Shown: positions 6,887 to 8,927 of the stretch, piece after piece
Layout of the letters: each line of letters opens with the position of its first letter
How positions within the stretch are numbered: the stretch's first letter is position 1
NCBI GenBank assembly: GCA_039034155.1
Contig: JBCCBI010000227.1
Location: forward strand, 1 to 8,927
DNA: 8,927 bases
Reading direction: 5' to 3'
From: JBCCBI01 sp039034155
GTDB taxonomy: Bacteria > Deinococcota > Deinococci > Deinococcales > Trueperaceae
Made by a program: the position numbers and the translations under genes
Notes under the pieces: model-generated
What the model was told of the DNA's origin: nothing
Database searches by the model: none
Seen by the model: the letters and a program-made list of their open reading frames with translations, nothing else

Positions 6887-6892
6887 TCAAAT

Positions 6893-7252
6893 ATGTCCAA
6901 AATTATGCTTGTTGATGACGCACCTGCTGACCTTAAGATGATGGAAAGCATCCTCAAGCAAGCCAACCACCAAGTAATTACCTGCTTAAATGGTGAAGGT
7001 GCCGAGGAAATGATTACCAGCGAAAAGCCGGATTTACTCATGCTGGACATTGTGATGCCACAACGCAATGGTTACGAGATCTTGCGCAAAGTTCGGCGCG
7101 ACCCAGCTAGTCGTGATCTGCCTGTCATTGTGGTGAGTTCCAAAGGACAAGAAAGTGATATTTTGTGGGGTAAACGCCAAGGCGCATCTGACTACATTGT
7201 GAAACCGTACACCCCTGAGCGGGTGCTCGAGGCTGTTGGGGGTGTGCTCTAG
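6893..7252 (+). CDS. Single-domain response regulator (CheY/PilH-like)
   Basis: A protein of 119 residues, a complete receiver domain with no output domain. The acidic pocket is Asp8-Asp9, the phosphorylation site is Asp52 in LLMLDIVMP, the switch Ser is at about 82-83 (VVSSKGQESD), and Lys104 lies in IVKPY, preceded by the aromatic Tyr101. The combination VSSKGQESD--WGKRQGASDYIVKP resembles PilH-type regulators of the type IV pilus (twitching/phototaxis) chemosensory pathway more than flagellar CheY. It probably receives phosphate from a CheA-type kinase not in the window and acts on pilus motors in the cytoplasm; that is inference from family and from the CheW gene downstream. About 208 bp separate it from the CheW frame, a long gap for one operon, and no clear terminator lies between. 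Confidence 0.88.
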   Translation: MSKIMLVDDAPADLKMMESILKQANHQVITCLNGEGAEEMITSEKPDLLMLDIVMPQRNGYEILRKVRRDPASRDLPVIVVSSKGQESDILWGKRQGASDYIVKPYTPERVLEAVGGVL

Positions 7253-7336
7253 CAAAAAATTGTAGACAATACATTATGCCAATATCCACTAATATCTTAG
7301 GCGTTAAATACTCATAGCAGATACGCAACTAACCTA

Positions 7337-7368
7337 AGTAGCTCCAGACCTGAGTAGCTCCAGACCTG
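7337..7368. repeat. Perfect 16-bp tandem duplication between the regulator and CheW genes
   Basis: AGTAGCTCCAGACCTG at 7337-7352 is repeated exactly at 7353-7368, followed by AG. It lies about 50 bp upstream of the presumed CheW start. Confidence 0.85.
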
Positions 7369-7417
7369 AGGAACCCTAAACACTGACACTGGCAAGTACA
7401 AGCTTATCTGCAAGAGC

Positions 7418-7460
7418 ATGTTTTTTTCGCTCGAGCAACTTTCGAGCAGCTGTTGAAGTT
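7418..7460 (+). other. Displaced 5' end of the CheW gene with a T7 slippery run
   Basis: ATG at 7418-7420 is followed by seven T (7421-7427). As written it encodes only MFFSLEQLSSSC before a TGA at 7454. If one T is skipped, it reads MFFRSSNFRAAVEV and joins the CheW frame at its ATG, giving 148 residues, a normal CheW length. That extra sequence aligns without gaps to the first strands of known CheW (T. maritima pattern F------A-DV---E). The CheW frame itself is open back to 7380 but has no ATG, GTG or TTG upstream of 7461. Either a homopolymer error, a broken gene, or programmed slippage would explain it. CTGACA at 7383-7388 and TATCTG at 7405-7410 could be a weak leaderless promoter for this ATG. 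Confidence 0.6.
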
Positions 7461-7865
7461 ATGTATACCCAACAGGTCGTCGAAATTGAAGGGTATACCC
7501 CGCTACCTCGTACACGTGCGGACTTTTTAGGGCTTATGTACATTCAAGGGCGCATTGTACCCCTGCTCGATGTTTACGAGCTGTTTACCCGCACAGGTGG
7601 TGGCACCCCAGCAGCAGACCAGTTAGATTCAACTAACTTAAGCAAAGCTGTAATCGTGCATCATCAGCAGTATGAGTTTGCGCTAGCAACTGAACGGGTA
7701 ATGGGCTTTGTTGGACTTCCCAAAGACATTACGCCTGCCAAAGTACCCAGCGTTCTTAAACGCTTTGTGATTGGTGAGGTGCCCTTTGATGACCAGCAAA
7801 CAGCTCTACTCATTAACGTGCCAGAGTTAGTAAGCGCTCTAGGCCAGCGGCTCGAGGTGGTTTAG
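7461..7865 (+). CDS. CheW-type chemosensory adaptor protein
   Basis: The uninterrupted frame gives 134 residues. Features of CheW: VVEIEGYTPLPRTRADFLGL, then the hallmark IQGRIVPLLDVYEL (about 29-42; family N-RG-IVPV-DL), KAVIVHHQQYEFALATERV (second half of the double barrel) and a C-terminal strand-helix LLINVPELVSAL. CheW links membrane receptors to the CheA kinase. The protein is short at the N-terminus: the first strand that normally precedes VVEIE is missing from this ATG, which also lacks a good ribosome binding site, and is found in the upstream T7 segment (7418-7460). The true start is therefore probably upstream and frame-shifted. It lies between a PilH-like regulator and a periplasmic binding protein, with 46 bp to the latter, so it is probably co-transcribed with it. 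Confidence 0.85.
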   Translation: MYTQQVVEIEGYTPLPRTRADFLGLMYIQGRIVPLLDVYELFTRTGGGTPAADQLDSTNLSKAVIVHHQQYEFALATERVMGFVGLPKDITPAKVPSVLKRFVIGEVPFDDQQTALLINVPELVSALGQRLEVV

Positions 7866-7898
7866 TGACAGCTCTTAAGTACTATTTCGCAGCTCCCC

Positions 7899-7905
7899 AA
7901 GGAGG
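7899..7905 (+). promoter_or_regulatory. Ribosome binding site that decides a GTG start
   Basis: AAGGAGG lies six bases before GTG at 7912. This is the strongest Shine-Dalgarno sequence in the right half of the window and fixes the start just before the twin-arginine signal. Confidence 0.85.
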
Positions 7906-7911
7906 AAGAAG

Positions 7912-8927
7912 GTGAACACCCTTAGCAGACGCCGCCTTTTGAAGCTAGCCGCGAGCACTGCAGCCAGCACCAGCCTGTCGCCTTTACTGTTTGGCGGCCG
8001 CGCGTGTGCACAAGTCAATCTCGCAAGCGATATTGGCACAGGTGTAGATGACGACAGTTTAGTCATCGGCATGAGTGGCGACTTTAGCAGCCCTAGAGCA
8101 GGTGCCAGTATTGAGTACTACCGAGGTAGTCAGGCTGTGCTCGAGGAAGTCAATGAGCAAGGCGGCATTCACGATAAACGCTTACAACTTATTGCCCTAG
8201 ACGATGGCGGTATCCCTAATAGAGCCATTAGCAACACCTTTCGGCTGCTCGAGATTGAGCAAGCGTTTTGCCTAGCCAATTATGTAGGCGACGAAACAAT
8301 AGCTCGAGTATTACCGGTTGTTCACACCTACAGAGACGCCAGTTTGCGCATGGTAGGTAACTTAAGTGGCGCACTCATTCAGCGCCGCTTACCCTATGTT
8401 GAACAGGTGTACAACGTGCGTGCGTCTACCTTGCAAGAAACAGCACAACTCGCGAACGATTTTTGGGATGCTGAGCGCAACAACATCGGCGTGTTTTACA
8501 CAGCAGATGCAGGTGGACGGGTTGGTCAAGCAGGCGCAGCGCGCACACTAGCTGCCAAAGGTGTTGCCATTACCGCTGAGGCAACTCACGATGCAGCACT
8601 TACCGATCAAGCTCAGGGTGTCTCTGGACGTGTCGGGCGAGCCGACGACCGCGCGTCCTCACAAGAACTTGCTATAAGTGCCCTGCGTGATGAAACAAGT
8701 GCCGCTGTACGTCATCTTCGCAATAACGACTGCAACAGTATTATTTGCAGTACTGACTCACAGACCTTTCAATACTTTGTGGCTGCTGCCAGAGACATAG
8801 ATTGGGACGTACCTATTGCAGGCACATCTTTAAGTGACAGCACCCCACCGAATATATCAGGCAATCAAAATCTGCTAGATATTAAGAGCGATGCCGAAGG
8901 CTATGAGACCCAGCAGTTTGCCAAAAG
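7912..8927 (+). CDS. Tat-exported periplasmic ligand-binding protein (Peripla_BP_6, LivJ-like), 3' end outside the window
   Basis: 338 codons are present, starting with GTG, and the frame is still open at the edge. Residues 5-11 read SRRRLLK, a near-perfect twin-arginine motif, followed by a hydrophobic stretch and likely cleavage after Ala-Cys-Ala33. From about residue 50 the sequence follows branched-chain amino acid/amide binding proteins: VIGMSGDFSSPRAGASIEYY, then EEVNEQGGIHDKRLQLIALDD, ANYVGDET, VYNVRAS and IGVFYTADAGGRVG. Cys32 sits in the signal region, but Tat export with ordinary cleavage seems more likely than lipidation. A segment at about 230-262 is longer than usual and of simple composition. 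Such proteins normally feed ABC transporters, but no transporter gene is seen; the neighbouring CheW suggests it may instead present a ligand to a chemoreceptor. The ligand is unknown. Confidence 0.88.
   Translation, partial: MNTLSRRRLLKLAASTAASTSLSPLLFGGRACAQVNLASDIGTGVDDDSLVIGMSGDFSSPRAGASIEYYRGSQAVLEEVNEQGGIHDKRLQLIALDDGGIPNRAISNTFRLLEIEQAFCLANYVGDETIARVLPVVHTYRDASLRMVGNLSGALIQRRLPYVEQVYNVRASTLQETAQLANDFWDAERNNIGVFYTADAGGRVGQAGAARTLAAKGVAITAEATHDAALTDQAQGVSGRVGRADDRASSQELAISALRDETSAAVRHLRNNDCNSIICSTDSQTFQYFVAAARDIDWDVPIAGTSLSDSTPPNISGNQNLLDIKSDAEGYETQQFAK

Larger units (their letters stand above)
5979..6892. other. Gene-poor intergenic region of about 0.9 kb
   Basis: No convincing gene on either strand. 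Open frames at 6060-6260 and 6474-6788 (minus) lack ribosome binding sites and have unusual composition. No tRNA cloverleaf or terminator hairpin was recognised. The stretch holds two CTCGAG palindromes (5999, 6812), a 12-bp direct repeat (6058-6086) and an octamer tandem repeat (6632-6662). The last part must contain the promoter of the response-regulator gene, but I found no -35/-10 pair with good spacing; TTATAT at 6865-6870 is a possible -10. Confidence 0.5.

Noticed and set aside
6770..6892. N-terminal extension of the response regulator to an upstream ATG
   Set aside because: The extra 41 residues do not belong to a receiver domain, and a good ribosome binding site precedes the ATG at 6893.
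7253..7300. Possible terminator after the response regulator (ATTGT-AG-ACAAT)
   Set aside because: The hairpin has only five AT-rich pairs, a two-base loop and no following T-run.
7875..8072. Minus-strand open frame of 65 codons over the start of the binding protein
   Set aside because: The plus strand carries a clear ribosome binding site, Tat signal and Peripla_BP_6 sequence here.
1..8927. Cyanobacterial origin, suggested by PilH/CheW genes and an abundant palindrome
   Set aside because: The cyanobacterial HIP1 word GCGATCGC was not seen, and the palindrome here is a different one.

Overview
The window reads as a piece of bacterial chromosome with balanced to slightly AT-rich composition. 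My best guess for the source is a marine or environmental Deinococcota, Trueperaceae-like. The guess rests on the style of the secreted TPR protein, a Crp-type regulator, FAS1-like lipoproteins, a promoter that appears to drive a leaderless message, and a pili-type chemosensory module. It is an inference from family resemblance, with moderate to low confidence. No rRNA, tRNA, CRISPR array or complete insertion sequence is visible.

Layout. (1) Positions 1-106, minus strand: the first residues of a transposase that continues off the left edge. (2) 252-1460, plus strand: two tandem paralogous lipoproteins that look like divergent fasciclin (FAS1) domains. (3) 1468-2934, minus strand: an exported TPR protein built from an 87-residue super-repeat, ending 7 bp from the lipoprotein pair. 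(4) 3026-3730, minus strand: a Crp/Fnr-family regulator directly upstream of the TPR gene. (5) 3731-4109: non-coding, with inverted repeats. (6) 4110-5926, minus strand: two overlapping short-chain dehydrogenase genes; the first carries an unusual disordered tail of about 94 residues. (7) About 5950-6892: a gene-poor stretch with several short tandem duplications. (8) 6893-8927, plus strand: a PilH-like single-domain response regulator, a CheW adaptor, and a Tat-exported periplasmic binding protein of the Leu/Ile/Val-binding type that runs off the right edge.

How the genes may work together. The right-hand block looks like part of a chemosensory pathway, probably controlling type IV pilus motility. 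The binding protein could catch a small ligand outside the membrane, and CheW and the response regulator would act inside; the receptor and CheA kinase would lie beyond the right edge. The two SDRs are almost certainly co-translated and carry different cofactor signatures. The Crp-like regulator may control itself and the TPR gene.

The three most notable signals are these. The palindrome CTCGAG occurs 19 times by hand count, in two coding frames and in non-coding DNA, but never in the first 2.1 kb. The CheW gene has CheW-like sequence upstream of its only in-frame ATG, and this can be joined to an upstream ATG only by a one-base shift at a run of seven T. The lipoprotein pair beside the transposase looks like a locally duplicated, possibly acquired segment.
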